From Suillus spraguei (taxonomy: Eukaryota > Basidiomycota > Agaricomycetes > Boletales > Suillaceae): a DNA stretch of 64,000 nt. The first letter of the stretch is position 1. Every line of letters begins with the position of its first letter. Position numbers and translations under genes: made by a program. Location of the stretch: positions 62,001-126,000 of the forward strand of contig JABCPU010000005.1 in assembly GCA_016800925.1 (NCBI GenBank), in the 5' to 3' direction. Below the pieces are notes generated by a model that ran no database searches, was not told the origin of the DNA, and saw nothing but the letters and a program-made list of their open reading frames with translations. Shown in pieces: positions 48,066-61,195 of this stretch.

Positions 48066-49532
48066 TCGCGGTTGTCTGTCTGGAGGCTAGTCTCATTTTT
48101 TTTTAAAGTCGCCTAGAGTCATGAGGGCGAACAAAGAGCTTTATCAGACACTTGAGCGAGTCAGAGAGATAAACATGAATATCCGGGATAATAATACTAG
48201 ATGAGACGCATGTAGTAATCAGAAGTGATAAAGTGAGAGTCAAAAGAAAAGGGGAAGAGGTGTTTAACCAAAAGAACCCTCGACACCAAAGCGAGTCCTA
48301 TCGGAAAAAGAATTTATTTTTCATGCATGTGCTTGGACACTTGACCCCACTTTTAGAGTCGGGGGAACCTATGTACTTAGCATCAGGATCAATATTCCTG
48401 TGAAGATCTGACGAGGCTATGAACGGAATGAGAAACGACGAATTGAGATTAACTCAAAAGACTACAGAACCATATTCGACGGTGAGAGGTATTAATATGA
48501 TGATTTTGGAGAGAGAATCAAAGGGGAACGTGTCTGAGGCGTGCAACGAGAACGAGGAGTGATTGTGTATGTAAAATAAAGGTATGAGTACGTACGATAG
48601 TGACGTCGATAGTCATATCTTAGTCTCAAGCTTAAGTTAAATAGTATATAAGCGACAGTCCCATGTGAATGCCCAGTGCTAGATCTAAGATATAACGTTA
48701 AGTCAACGTTCGATTGCATTATTTAGCGGATTCTCAAGTTATCACTAGTGCTGTAAATATTATTTCATATTTATGTAAACCCGTTGGCTTACCTGGTTTC
48801 CATAATCAATTAAATACATTATTACTTATTCAAGGTGAAAATATCTGCAAATATATTGAGTTTGTGACCGCTCAAACAAAGTTTGAAGGATCGTCTTTGC
48901 GTTTTGTACAATATTCAAACCACAATAACCAATATGGCATATGTATATGCGATAGGTGGAACGCAGACCTAATTTTCTGTCGTACTTGCATCCAGAAATA
49001 AATAGAAAAACATCGTTGGCTGGCTGGCCCGCAGCCTCGCGTCAAATGAACTACTGTTCAGTAGTTACATTCCCCTTGGTCGACGGAGTCGGAGCGCCCA
49101 CAGTTTTTCGATCTCTGATAACACTGCGGCACAGCAATATCTCCCCGGTGAGATTGGAGATAGAGACACGTTTGTATATTATTCTCCTCTAGGTTCCAAG
49201 CCCCTAACGTTTACGTTTACGCTTCGGAAGGACCATGCCTGCTCAATTCATTGGAAGTCTGATCAGGTTGTTGTTGTTGCTTCCGAGGGGATTATAACAT
49301 TTCGGGTACAAATTCCGACCGGGTCATAATTGTAACGATCTACATCAGAGCGACATCAATATTCGAATGTTCAACGTTACCCGCTCGTGTCATGTAGGCC
49401 CGTATTCCGGGACAGCCACACAAAATAGGACTCTTGTTCGTCAACAACTCCACACACGTCCTGAGGTATAAGTACAGGGTGCATGAATCCAATTACAGCA
49501 TCTCCCCAATTTTCTATCCTCAAGTTTTCACA
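48066..49532. other. AT-rich intergenic region with an open frame lacking ATG
   Basis: About 1.5 kb. A 96-codon frame at 48714-49001 is AT-rich and unrecognised. A 109-codon stop-free plus-strand frame (49002-49328) without any ATG reads in a protein-like way and ends FRVQIPTGS; it may be a relic exon. A TATA-like TATAAG at about 49467 precedes the terpene synthase. Confidence 0.35.
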
Positions 49533-50633
49533 ATGACAATGAACAACCTGTCTACTGCATCTACCCTCGATGGAGAGGTATGTGCTTATTTTTTGATGTG
49601 CTTCTATGTCCCGATTTAATATCGAATATAGGTTCTAGCAAGCATCCGCCAGTCCATGGCCGAATTTCTTCAGCGTTGTGGCTTGCAATATAAGAATGTT
49701 GCACTTGATGAAGCGTGGTACTGTGAATGCTATAAAGAAGCCATCAACCGCGGCTATCCGATGGACACCATCCTCCCATACATGACTGTCGGTGTGACCA
49801 TGATGTCCAACGCCTTCGACCACCTCCCGGACCGTGCAACCAAGATATGGATATGCTTCTTCACAACCCTATGCGTCTGCATCGACGACATGAAAAAGGT
49901 AGAAGATCTAGCACATGTGTACCATTTCAACGAGCGGTTCGCGAATTGCCGACCGCAGGAGCATCCAGTCATGAATGCTCTTGATGGGCTCTTGCGAGAG
50001 GCCGCTTGCCATTATTCTGCACTGGCATCAAATTTGATCGTGACGTCCTCGCTCAACTTCATGTCTTCCATTGTACTTGACAATGAGACCCAAGATATGC
50101 CGGTATGATATTTCTTTAACAAAGGCAGCTTCGATTTTTAACCCTTTGTATGAACAGATCTCGCTGCAGGCGCCCTCATACCCTGAGTATTCTAGGCTGT
50201 TATCAGGCTTGACGGATGCATTCGGATTCTTCATTTTCCCTTCCACACTCCCGCTTCGAGATTACATTCAATGTATGCCGGATCTAGCCATAGTCTTAAA
50301 TCATACAAAGTAAGTACGTTGATAATTTTTGCCGAATTTTCTAACCTGCCATAATTCAGTGATATATTTTCATACTACAAGGAGGAGATCGACGGTGAAT
50401 CCGCAAACTACCTATCGCTCATGGCAGCCTCCCGTGCTCTGAGCAAACCGGATGCTCTCCGTAAACTTGTGGAAAAAACTGTGCATGCATATCACAATGT
50501 TCTGGAATTCCTGAGACCGCGTCCTGAGGCATATGGTGCCTATGTGACGTTTTTCGAAGGGTATGTCAGATTCCATACTACCTTGAGAAGGTACAAGCTG
50601 GAGGAGGTTCTGTCGGAGGTGTCATCTTCTTGA
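49533..50633 (+). CDS. TRI5-family (trichodiene synthase-like) sesquiterpene synthase
   Basis: Class I terpene cyclase that ionises farnesyl diphosphate with Mg2+; the product cannot be told from sequence. Four exons (first 49533-49577, second from 49632) give about 300 residues. The metal-binding aspartate-rich motif is IDDMKK where classical trichodiene synthase has DDSKD, so the first two Asp are kept. The NSE triad is complete in HTNDIFSYYKEE, formed across the last intron. An RRY motif sits near the C-terminus (LRRYKLEEV). The length is shorter than the 370-380 residues of Fusarium TRI5 but usual for mushroom homologues. Cytosolic. Neighbours (L-type lectin, ERD2 relic) are not tailoring enzymes, so no cluster is evident. 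The frame is intact. Confidence 0.85.
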
Positions 50634-51264
50634 TGGATACCTTTCGTCAACTTTCTGTATTTTATCACATCTTGCCATCGCATTTACCACTTGAAGTACC
50701 CTTCTTCTATAATCTACAAAGTGCTTTTATATTGCCCGCTTCTCGAGACTTTTGGCTCCTCCAGTTTTGAAGGGTTTTACAGAATGTGGGCATTTTTTTC
50801 ATCTACTTACCTCTGGGTTAATACAGTGTATGTAAAGCTCGAGAACCACTGCAACTCAGAGTCTCAGATTGCGCACAGGATACAATATCAAGGATTTATC
50901 AATCCACTGAGGCTCACGGTGACTGTCGATCTGTGTACTAGATATCATGTCGACATGATAGAGTGCGCAAATAGTCGGACAAACTTGTACAACTGAGAGA
51001 CAGATGGATTCCTAAGTAGAAGCCTTCTGCGCCCATCTCATGACCCGAAATTTTAATGTATCTGAATTGATATTGTTTTAGTAAAACCTTTCCAAGTTTC
51101 TTTCGGAGTCCTGCGCAGCCTGTGGCAGGCTGCACGTTGACGCGTTACGTGTTGCTTGTACATGTTTTGACGATATTGTACAACTAGCTCGAGTTGCAAC
51201 AGTCCCGCACATACAACACGCGACCTCCGAGACCCCCACCTCTTTTTCCAGCTTACGGTTCACA
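50634..51264. other. intergenic region
   Basis: 630 bp between two plus-strand genes: 3' flank of the terpene synthase and promoter side of the lectin gene. Nothing else recognised. Confidence 0.4.
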
Positions 51265-52848
51265 ATGATACGCTGTTTTACCGTATGCTATCTCGCATAT
51301 GTACTTTTTTTGGGCTTCCCAAGCGTTCTCGGTAAAGCTGACACGACAGTGAACAACAAAACGATTGACCGAGTGAGTCGTAACATTCATGACGTGTGAG
51401 CAAGAACAACTTGCTTCACATCCCCGTCAGTGGGCAAAAGTAAAATATCTCATTGTTTTCTCCACCCAAGACTATACAGCTTCGTACACATTCAATATTT
51501 CCTCCATACATTGATCAAGATCTACAAAATCGGTGAGACAAAGATGTTATGCCCCCAAAATGCACTCTTACTACATCTCCGGAACTTTCAGTTGGTGGGA
51601 TTTCGGTGCAGATGCATATATTGTAAGCCCAGCTAGTTTTCGAAAGCGACCTCTCATATCCTAATGTCATATAGAACACCAATAAACATATACGTCTCAC
51701 ACGTACTCGCCCATCTCAAATGGTGCGCTAGATACATCACCTGAGCCTCTCTGCAATTCACATTTCACATCAGGGATGGCTTTGGTCACGCATGCCTTTG
51801 ACTGCTTCCAATTTCATTATTGAGGTAGAATTTAAAGTAAGCGGCAATATTTTGGGTTTTAGCATGTCCGAACGGATTTTAGGTCACCGGTGAATCAACG
51901 CACTTGTACGGAGATGGAATGGCTATCTGGCTCACAAAAGACCGAGCTGAACCAGGCCCTGTCTTTGGCAGTAAAGGTTGGCTCCAGTATTACTATGGTC
52001 ACCTTGATTTGACGCCGTTTCCCTCCCAGATAACTTTGAAGGGCTTGGTATCTTTTTAGACACGTAAGTCATCGAAGCATTATCGTTGCCCATCTCATCC
52101 ATGATGCAGTTATGCAAATTCCCGGCATCCCTATGGCTTTCCCCGCGTTATTGCAATGGTGGGGGATGGTCAGACGCCCTACGACCAAGCGCATGATGGT
52201 GAGGCCAATAGCCTAGGCTCGTGTGCAGCTAATTTCCGTCGTACGAACGTGATCACGAAGCTCAAGATCACCTACTTGAAGGATGCCTATCTTGATGTGC
52301 GTCTGGATTCTTGTCGTCATAACTCTCTTTCTCACGCAATTGTAAAACAGGTAAAGGTCCACTATCGAGCCTGTGCGCACTTTTCTTTTGATCCGAGAAT
52401 TAACACTAATAACACCCAGGGGATGACTGGACCAACTGTTTCCACATCACGGGCATAAGTCTTCCCCCTTCTCCATACATTGGCATCTCCGCAATGACAG
52501 GCGAGGTATCCGATTCGCATGAGTGTGTATTACATTCTCCGACAAGCGCCTCCTGCTAACATGCTCCTTAGTGTCATTTCCGTAACGACGTGGTCCGCAG
52601 TTCTGTCGGCCTCTGATGCGCAGCGCAACAAGCTTGGCGGCGGCAGCGGGAAGGGCTCGTTCTCGCGCAAGTCTGGAGCCGGGTCGCAAGGCGGCTCATG
52701 GCTTGGCTTCATCTTCAAATTGCTGCTCTTTGTGGCCGTCTGCGCGGGTGCTATGTATGGGTATAAAACATACACGCTTAATAAGTCCAGGGGTTATGGT
52801 GGTTCTGCATTTGGAGGCTTGGGTTATGAGAGCCGGAGGCGGTTCTGA
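51265..52848 (+). CDS. L-type lectin cargo receptor (VIP36/Emp46-47-like)
   Basis: Type I membrane lectin that carries glycoproteins between ER and Golgi. Signal peptide MIRCFTVCYLAYVLFLGFPSVLG, then RTHSIFPPYIDQDLQNRWWDFGADAYI, NTNKHIRLTRTRPSQMGWLWSRM, ASNFIIEVEFKVTG, LYGDGMAIWLTKDR (Ca/sugar-site Asp), DNFEGLGIFLDTYANSRH (the Asp-Thr-Tyr-Asn calcium loop), KVHYRAWDDWTNCFHI and IGISAMTGEVSDSHDVISV. A Gly/Ser-rich linker leads to one membrane helix (GFIFKLLLFVAVCAGAMYGY) and a short tail ending SRRRF. About ten small exons join in phase; the first intron is about 109 nt and might hide another exon. No coiled coil is seen, which fits VIP36 better than ERGIC-53. Confidence 0.88.
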
Positions 52849-53277
52849 GAGATTATGTCGAACTCGTGTATATTCTGACTTCATAAATGAAATCACTGGG
52901 AAACGAGTTTGCAGGTCTTAGGGACCGAATTTCGATCCCATCAGGATTGTATCGTATTGATGTCAGTTGAACTCAGTGTTGTACGGGATATGTATCTACT
53001 ACATACTACTATCTACTAAAATGTAATGCTGGGAAGAAGAGCTAAGTACTACTACTACTACGACTAATGCTACGTAAGAGATATACAAGAGGCGGGTTGA
53101 GCGAGAGGACGTAGGTATTTATGTAACTACAGAGACACAAATTGGTGATGAAAGAAACACTACTGCTACTAGAAGATCCCACAACAACAGAGATAGGACA
53201 CAATGAACAAAAGGATACCGAAATACAATGAGATGTCGGGTCATTTTGGTGATACATACGTCACAGGATATGGTAAA
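52849..53277. other. convergent 3' region with (TAC)n microsatellite
   Basis: About 430 bp between convergent genes. CTA/TAC triplets are repeated at 52990-53020 and 53045-53065, a small microsatellite. No gene. Confidence 0.45.
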
Positions 53278-56200
53278 CTATACACCATACCGCGTAGCGA
53301 GGCGCTCCTGGATCACAGGAGGGAAGCTCGAAACCTGTGCGGCCCAACCTGCCTCATCGTGGTGCTTGAAACCAGATAAAAGTTGTTGGAACATCGAATT
53401 CAACTCTGCGGAGGGCTGATGCCACCTGATGATGGCATTACAAAACCAGAGAAGACTCTGCGTTTTTTTTTAAAATCAGCATTATCGCACACAAAGAGTA
53501 GGAGCTTCGACAGACCTTAGCAATGCCCGCTGGGTTTGTCTGCACAAGAGTGCATAGACCACGGAACGCAGAGTCTTTCTCTTCGTTATCACGAATCTCA
53601 TACAACGCTAAGCACCATGCTTGTGCAAACTCAGGCAAATGGGGAGCGACAACATTGGGGTGCATAAGCCCAATCCTCCCAATGGACACAGCGGCGTTCT
53701 CGTGAAGGCTACGCGGAGCTTTCGGGTGCAGCAAGATAGGAATGAGACGCCCAATGAGAGGGTTAACCCATTGTTGGAACTCCGGGTCGTCTAGGAAACA
53801 GTGTGTTTAGCGACTTGATATTGAGAGTGAGCAAGTCTACTCACCACGCCCGTAGCGTAACGCTACTTCCCCGACAGACCAAGCTGCGTTATTGCATGCA
53901 CTGATAAACTCGACCTTGGGTTCAGGGTCAAGTTGTTCAATAAGCTCCGCCATGATAGCAGGCAGATGAGGGCGTAAGAGCTGGAAGCAGCCCATCGCAA
54001 GGTCTCCAACGAGAGCATACGCACTCTGACGGACAGGTGCCTGAGGGTGTTTGAGACACACCGTCAGTAGCTGAAGAAGGTTCGGACTTGTCTGCCCGAT
54101 AAGAGACTCTAAATGCATGCCCATGCCCTGGGCAAGGCCCGATAGGAGATCCAGTGAAACCACAAGGAAGGATTTATCGGGCTCATCGAGGTCGGGGTTC
54201 TGCTGGTATGCTTGGTACTGGAGCAGAGACTGGTGGATAATGTTCACGCAGCGTTGGAAGACGGGTAGTGCGTAAGGGGAAAATGCCGGTCCCATGGCAA
54301 TTGTGACGGACGCGATGCACTGGGATACCAAAACATGAGAATTCAAAAGATCAACAGATCGATCAGGGTCATACCTCAAGAAGCGGAATCAAATCATCGT
54401 CATGGTCCGACAATTTAGCCCATCTAGATGTCAGGGGGGGCATCAAGATTTCCACATATGCAGGATTCTGCAATGCCCTGCCGACAGCGTCCGCTAATGT
54501 GCCAACAGCATCGTACAGTATGAGCGTATTCTTGTGCTGATATTTTTCGAATGCAAACACCAAATTCCGGAGGACAGGTTCCAAATAGGGTACAAGCTCG
54601 GGCCCGGCATCTTCCTCTAACGTCGCAAACGCGCTACATCCTGCTTCTTGTACACGTTTGTTGTCGTCCAGGACCATTCGCAAGAGCTGGAGTCTTTTAA
54701 GTCGTCATCATATGCGAAGTAGAAGATACGCACGCCTTCCATTGTCGGGACAAAGTACGAGTTTTTATGTTGCTCCGATATAGGTTGTGTACACCAGCTT
54801 GCATACCGACCCAATGTCCAGCAGGCGATTGATCGAACGAGGGGCTGTACACTTATTTGTCAATTGTCCCACACAGTAAGGGGGCAACAGCATACCTTAG
54901 GGTCATTAAGTGTGTTGATTAGATATGGGACGAGGGTTGTCAAATGAGGCTCGATCGCGTCAATGCAGCCTTGGGGAATAAAATCAATATACGATCATCA
55001 GATAAAAAAGAATCACCAGCACCTTCTGCCATTGCGCCTAACGCCAATATGCCGCTTTCCCTCTCTAACCACTCAGCACTCCAAAGCTTATTCTTCAAGG
55101 GACCAAGAAGCACGTTCAGTAACTCGGACCCAAATCTCACAGCCAGCACGTCTAGCGCAGCAGCAGCGCATTTCCTCAAGTTCCACTCCGTAGACATCTC
55201 GTCAGCGAAATCATCGTCATCAAGGTCGTAGTCGTCCTCATCCTCATCGTCCAATGTCTCCTCCCCGTACGCCCCTCGCTTCCGCTCCTGTCCATTAGCT
55301 TCTGCCTGATCCCGATCCAGACCGTGTGTTTTACCACCGTAATGCCGTGGTTTGATGTCAGTTTCCTTGTCAGGGACATTGGTATCTTCTGTGTCGCCAT
55401 CAAGCCAGAGAAGATCGTCCTCTCCGTAAATCATGCAATCGAGCAAAACTGGAGCAACTCGTCCTAGGAGAGGATGAAGGAAAGCTGCGAGGTCAGGATC
55501 CTCGGCGAAAGTGAGCCAAAACTCGCATGCTTCGAGGGCCACACTTTCATTCTTATCTTTGGTCGAGTATAACATGTACTCTGCGACATTCGACATTTCC
55601 GGCATCAACTTCTCGGGGCGGGCTGCAAGAAGTAATACAAGAGCCTGGCAGACGTGCCTTCGGACAGATGGATCCTCGTCAGATGCGCGCTTGAACAGGC
55701 AGGCGATGAACGCATCGATGTGTGCAAAAAGGGATTGGGAATTGATCGGCACGAAATATGAAAGACAGGCAACGGCATGTGACCGCATTTTCGGCATTGG
55801 GTGCTCCGATAGCATGAGGAACTTGGGGATCATGTAATCCAAAGGACGCGTTCCATTAATCTCAACATCCATTTTGCGAGGGAAGTCCTCGCAAGCTTTC
55901 TCGAAAACGCTGAAAGCAGCCTGCGTGGTAATTTTCAGCATTCACAATCGAATAGTGACACAGATAATCATGGGATATAAATGTCCCGTGCTTTGGGACT
56001 GTTCGGGCTCAGCATAAAGTCACGTTCAATTAGATGCGACATCCCGTAGAGAGCTGCCGAGCCAAAGCTACACTCGCATGGGCTTTGCTCGATTATCAAG
56101 CACCTCGAAATTCATGGGGAGGTATTTACTCCGACGCGATCCCATGTTCCAGCCTTGGAATATTATCACGCGGACACTCACCTCCTGGAGAGCTGGATCA

Positions 56201-56665
56201 GGCGAATCTAGCATATTCACCAACTGCTGCAAGCAATCTGGCCAATTTCTAGGTTCAAGAGCACCAAGAAATGCAACAATATCATGACCAGCAGCATTCC
56301 TTATCAAAGGAGGAGAGCTGACGAAGGCTTGGAGAACAGCCGACTTTGCATATTCGGCCACCTCCGGAGATACGTTAAGGAGTAAACGCGCATTGTTCTT
56401 CAATAGATATCCAGCTATCGTGCGGATTTGGTCTTCCTCTTGAGGGAGAGCAGTTAAGATGTATGCCAGATATGCAATATAATCTGGTACACGTGTAAAG
56501 GTGTTCAATTTCTATTTAAGCAAATGTTAACGCGGTGCAGATCATCGCAAGGAAAATACATACATGAGTGATTGCTCGCTGTACATTGCCTTGTGTATCA
56601 GTTGAGTCGCGTATAGTCTGCAGGATCTCCTGTAGACCTGCAGGCTGCGGCGTCCAAGTAGACAT
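53278..56665 (-). CDS. KAP104: transportin (importin beta-2) nuclear import receptor
   Basis: HEAT-repeat karyopherin that carries PY-NLS cargo (hnRNP-type proteins) into the nucleus under RanGTP control. Start [36 protein letters not shown] repeats follow: [70 protein letters not shown] and [27 protein letters not shown]. The acidic H8 loop ([37 protein letters not shown]) is specific to the importin beta-2 class. Later come [37 protein letters not shown], and the end [13 protein letters not shown] to RLATRYGV at 53278. A large intron (about 56190-55922) separates DPALQE from [18 protein letters not shown]. Intact. Confidence 0.93.
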
Positions 56666-57945
56666 CGTTAAAAGCCGTCAACGCGCGTGAAGTATAGATT
56701 TAGGGGAACACGCTGCAAGAAAGAATGGGGTCAGTCGGAACTCTTAACTAGTGGCAGGAACCCTTTCTGCCTCTCCCAAATTACTTTGTGTGGCTTTATT
56801 TGACCTCGTGCGAACTGATAGGCGTAGTACACAAAGAACGTCACACTTGTCACGAAACCACTTGAAATACATCATTACTCCTGAGTCAGGCTGCGCCAGG
56901 GAAGCATTAGTAGTTGGCAGGGAACTTCTGGACTGGTTTCACTGAAATTTTTGAACAACCATTTGGCCGGCTGGTGATCCATACTTGAAACTTCAGATCC
57001 TTGATCATCATCGGCTTATTGATGCGACGATCAAACTGAATCCTGATTATATTAACAGTGCCGTCAAGAACCAATCATCGACATACATTTTGTACTTCAG
57101 ATTTTCTCGAGCCTCGATGTCAGGTGGTTCAGCTTCATTCAAGGGCCGCGGCGACAACCCATACTCCAACGAGAACTCGCGGCGCTGCAGTGCGGTATCT
57201 ATCACTGAGTGTGATAGAAGTGCCGGTTGCCCCACGCCTTAAATCGGTTCCCATCAAAGGTGTCTTGTCAGTGCTGTAAAGATGGATTTATACTCAAAGT
57301 TCATGTGAAGCGTTTATGATCGGAAGAAACAGTAGTGCTGCGCGCAAACTTATCAGTCCCCTCTGGCTCGCAGCCTGCAGGATTAAACTCTGATTTCTCC
57401 CAGTGTAAGTGTCGTTTTTGTCCGGCGGCTTATAATTACCGGCCAATGAAGTGTTCCGTGATATGCATTCCTAAGGCTAGAAATCCCCGTGAGGACAACA
57501 CATGCTGTGCCACCTGGCAGTGCTTGGTCAAGCTAGTTCACAGTACAGCTTATTGCCATCCTTTTGGCCGAGCAGTGGAAGAAAAAGAGAGGATCCGTTT
57601 CTGTACAAGTTGTGCGTTTTACTACAGTCTAGTACGAGAGGGTCTCGCGAAGCTATTACTACTCCATTACGTGTGATTCAGTGCTTCTATGTGTGAGCAC
57701 GGAAGTCATAGTGTGAGCAGAGAATGCACACGCTACAGAAATACCAAGCGATACCAGATGGCGATATAACTTGATCATCATAGGGAGTTATTTTTGAACT
57801 CTCAAGATACGGTCCTCCGTAGTCGGACCTGTAGAGCAAGATAGTGTACGTAGCATTGTTCATGTTTTGGCACCCTATGCATATTACAGAAAATTGCTCT
57901 AGTCTAGATTCTACAACGTGAGTGTCCTGTCACATAGCTCGTATT
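56666..57945. other. intergenic region
   Basis: 1.28 kb upstream of transportin and downstream of the sedolisin gene. Plus-strand frames at 57335-57676 and 56985-57242 (up to 113 codons) are not recognised as families. Confidence 0.35.
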
Positions 57946-60332
57946 CTATGGAAGAGCTAGCCAGCTCGCGAGCAACTTAGGGAAGTTGGGAGTACCAAGA
58001 CCAGTGACTGGATCCCATCCAATGGTTGCGTTATAGCCTTCAGTACCACAGCCCGGGTTTGACCCTTCGGTGATATCATTGAAAGCACCCGCGAATTCAG
58101 CAGAGTAGATCTAACATCACAAATTATTAACTGAGACAGGGCAGAAGGGCAGAAACATACTGTAGGGTTAATGAACCCAATCGTGCTCTTTCCAACAGCG
58201 AGACGGGCATCGTTGATCATTGTAAAGATGGCACCACTGACTGGTGAAGAACAGGAAGTTCCGTACACAAGCTCGAATTCACCGTCGATAGCAACAACGT
58301 AGTTCTGATGGGGAATAATAGGCGTCAAACCCCGCGTATCCATGCAATATGTGATAGACACTCACAGCTCCGTTGGCAGAAATATCAGGTAAAGCACGGG
58401 ACTGATAGTTGGCTTTATTCGATTGAACATATCACATTTACACTGACACTCACCATCCCAGTCGAGTTCCAGATATCTGCGGGGTAGTCGGGAGGGTAAG
58501 TCTCCAGATAGTAATCGACAGCGGTCTTCTGGTATGAGGGCATCGCGAAGTAGTTACTGAAACCTCCACCAGAGTAGATAACATCCATGCAGGCCATTTC
58601 GGGTTGAGCCTGGAAGACAGTTGCATTTGGCTTGACCATGGTAGCGCCAACAGATGTGACATAGGGGCAAGTACCAGGGAAAGTGGGATTAAAGATTTTA
58701 CCGGTCGGGGACTGAGTGCCTGTTGTCGTGTGAGAGGATAGAAGTGAGAATTCAACTCGAGGCATACCATTAGGGTTCAAACAATAGTCTTCATTACCAG
58801 CAACACCATAATCGCCAGAGCTGTACAAAATTGTAACGCCCATCAAACCGAGTTTCGCATACTCTGCGCACTGGCGTGCAGTATAGAACGGAGTGAGATC
58901 AGCCTCATTGTACCCGTATGACGTCGATATAACGTAGGCAGGAGTGACAGTTCCACAGTCCTCAGGCCCTATCACAGCATCCGGGTTTATTGTATTTACA
59001 ATCTAGCAAAGACGGGACTTACCCTCATAGCCCCCTCCGTATGGGTCAGGATATTGGGAATCCACAGTGTAATTGTCACCGCCCTCGAACGTGCAGTATG
59101 ATCCATCAATGGCGTCGAGGAAGTTGTTAAAAGAAGCCCCTGTCAATGAGATCAGCAATGTGTTTACGGCGTTTTTTCTTGATTTTATCCTACCTTCGAC
59201 CATGTCACCGGTCTGGTAAAGAGTGACATTTTGGTAGCCAGTGACCAGTGTCATTCCATATTGGAGATCGAGGTCTGACTCGCCGTTGTAATCGAAACCT
59301 TGGTACTCTGTTTGTGCATACCCTGCAAAACGACTTCACGATTTGATCAAAGAAGAATGCTGAGAGTAATCACCCCCATCGATAGAAACCATCACTGGTT
59401 CCTTTCCGATAAGATCAGTGGAGAAGTTCATGGCAAACATTTGCAGGTCGGAATACAAGTACGCCTGAGGAGTGTATTCCACTAGGCGATGAATTAGCTT
59501 ACAAGGTGGCCAATAAAATAAAAACCATACCGATGCCGAAGCTGTTCTTATCAGTAGAGACAGGCTCGTATACAAGTTCATACAGAGCCCTCAAGCAGAT
59601 AGGAGTGATGTACTCGTCACACTGCTCAAGCTCAGACACTGTCTGTGAGACGGTGCCAGTAGTCTTCGGGGTGATTCCTACACCAGGTTGACCAATCCCG
59701 CCACTGGCTTCCGATCGACGCTTGAGTTTCGCGTCGAAGTTCACGGAAGGTAGGACAAAGTCAACATGAGTGCTAATGTGCTCAGGGAGATGATACGCTT
59801 CGCAAGCTAAAAATGGTGCGTGAGTGCCACAATGGTGTCCTCTACAAAGATACTGACCGACGTGCTCCTGTCCGGAAACATGAGTGTAAACATTATACTC
59901 GGTGTTCATGAGTCGTTCCGCTTCTTCGACCGTAACATCAACGTTAATCCAACTCTTGGTGGGACTTACGCGGATGCGCTCGCTCGCTAGCCCGTTCTCA
60001 ACAAGCCAGTCTCTGACGGTGGAGATAGATTCCTTTGAGGGTGAGAATTTTCGGGAAATCTCTCCTGCAGTCCAGTGCTTGCCATAGTTAGCTGACTTTG
60101 GGTGAGAGACATCGTTAAGATATTCATCGATGAACTCGAGGTTACTCTGTTTCAGAGCAATGCGCAAAGGAAGGATTGCCGCACTATCGTGCCTTCGAGT
60201 GTTAGACCATCCAAAAGGGATGGCGCTGCGTTTTTCATGCACATTATATGGGCTGAGAGTAGGCTCAGCCAAGGATGCTACTGCGAGGCTGAGGGTGAAA
60301 AATGCGGCCAATGAGCAGCGCATGGCGACCAA
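57946..60332 (-). CDS. sedolisin (S53) tripeptidyl peptidase, secreted
   Basis: Acid serine protease secreted for protein digestion. Signal peptide [21 protein letters not shown], then the activation pro-domain ([44 protein letters not shown]). The mature part follows the junction region near [12 protein letters not shown]. Catalytic Glu and Asp lie in [12 protein letters not shown], the oxyanion Asp in [11 protein letters not shown], and the nucleophile Ser in [10 protein letters not shown] (SGTSxS motif, first Ser replaced by Tyr). The calcium-site tail is [13 protein letters not shown], and the end is LASWLALP at 57946. Around ten introns interrupt it. Two ATGs (60330-60332 and 60321-60323) are in frame. 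A TATA-like box (TATAAAA on the minus strand) at about 60372-60379 supports the start. Intact. Confidence 0.92.
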
Positions 60333-61172
60333 TACGACCAGAAGCTGACGAAAAAATCAATCACCAACCATGTCTTTTATAACTTTCTCGAGTACAGGAG
60401 CAGCATGGTTTTGTGCCAGGATTAGACCGTAAGCACACGAAACAGAATCTCCTCGATGAGACACCTTCTCAAGTGCTCCCACACTGCGAGCTATTTCCCC
60501 GAGAAACACATGGTCAGATCTTGGATCCAGTCGAGGAGAGGAACCAGACAGGTTTATATTTCATCATAGATCGACTTATTTCTTGGACACGGACGGGTTG
60601 TGAAGCCTGACAATCGTTAGTTGAATTACCAGCTGTTCAGTGAGCACCTTTCAATAATCTTCAAATCGTCCATAAGTTGCTTGGGAATAAAGCATAAAGT
60701 AGCCCGTGCAGGCAAAAAAAAGGTTCCCAGAGGTAGATCAGACAAAAGTAGAACCTCAAAGTACGTATGAGGCACAGCCACACAGACACTCAGGCTGAAT
60801 GCGATCGGAGTTACTGCTTCTTTTGGTCCCTCCTTATTGCACAATGCATCCGACTCGAACTTGTGTTCGCTGCCCACCCTCACTCAACTATTCATCATCA
60901 ATTCTCATGATGCATGGTGGACTAGAACACTTTTCCCTGTGCTTGTAGACACATACTTGACATATTTTAATTTCCAACTCAGATTTTGCGCTGGTTGTTA
61001 GCTTCTTGCGTTACCACAGACTGCGGAGGCTCAATCACTGTTTCTGAATAGGATAATGTTTCTCAGTCATTCCCTTCGTCCGTCCTGTGACTGATTCTCA
61101 TACCCATCTCACAATGCACTAGCAAGCTCTTTAACGTTATTGTTCTGTGGGCCCGTGCTCATAAGTGCACTA
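60333..61172. other. intergenic region left of the transposon
   Basis: Promoter side of the sedolisin gene, then unassigned sequence up to the TA at 61171-61172 that borders the transposon. No gene recognised. Confidence 0.4.
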
Positions 61173-61195
61173 CAGTTGAAATGGTCATAATGCAT
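61173..61195 (+). repeat. left terminal inverted repeat
   Basis: Twenty-three bases starting CAGTTGAAATGG; exact inverse of 63571-63593, with TA immediately outside. Confidence 0.9.

Noticed and set aside
49533..53000. Idea of a terpene biosynthetic gene cluster
   Set aside because: Neighbouring genes are a cargo lectin, transportin and an ERD2 relic; no oxidases, transferases or pathway regulator.
54944..55837. Several plus-strand ORFs over the transportin gene
   Set aside because: Antisense shadows of the HEAT repeats and acidic loop; no splice or start evidence.
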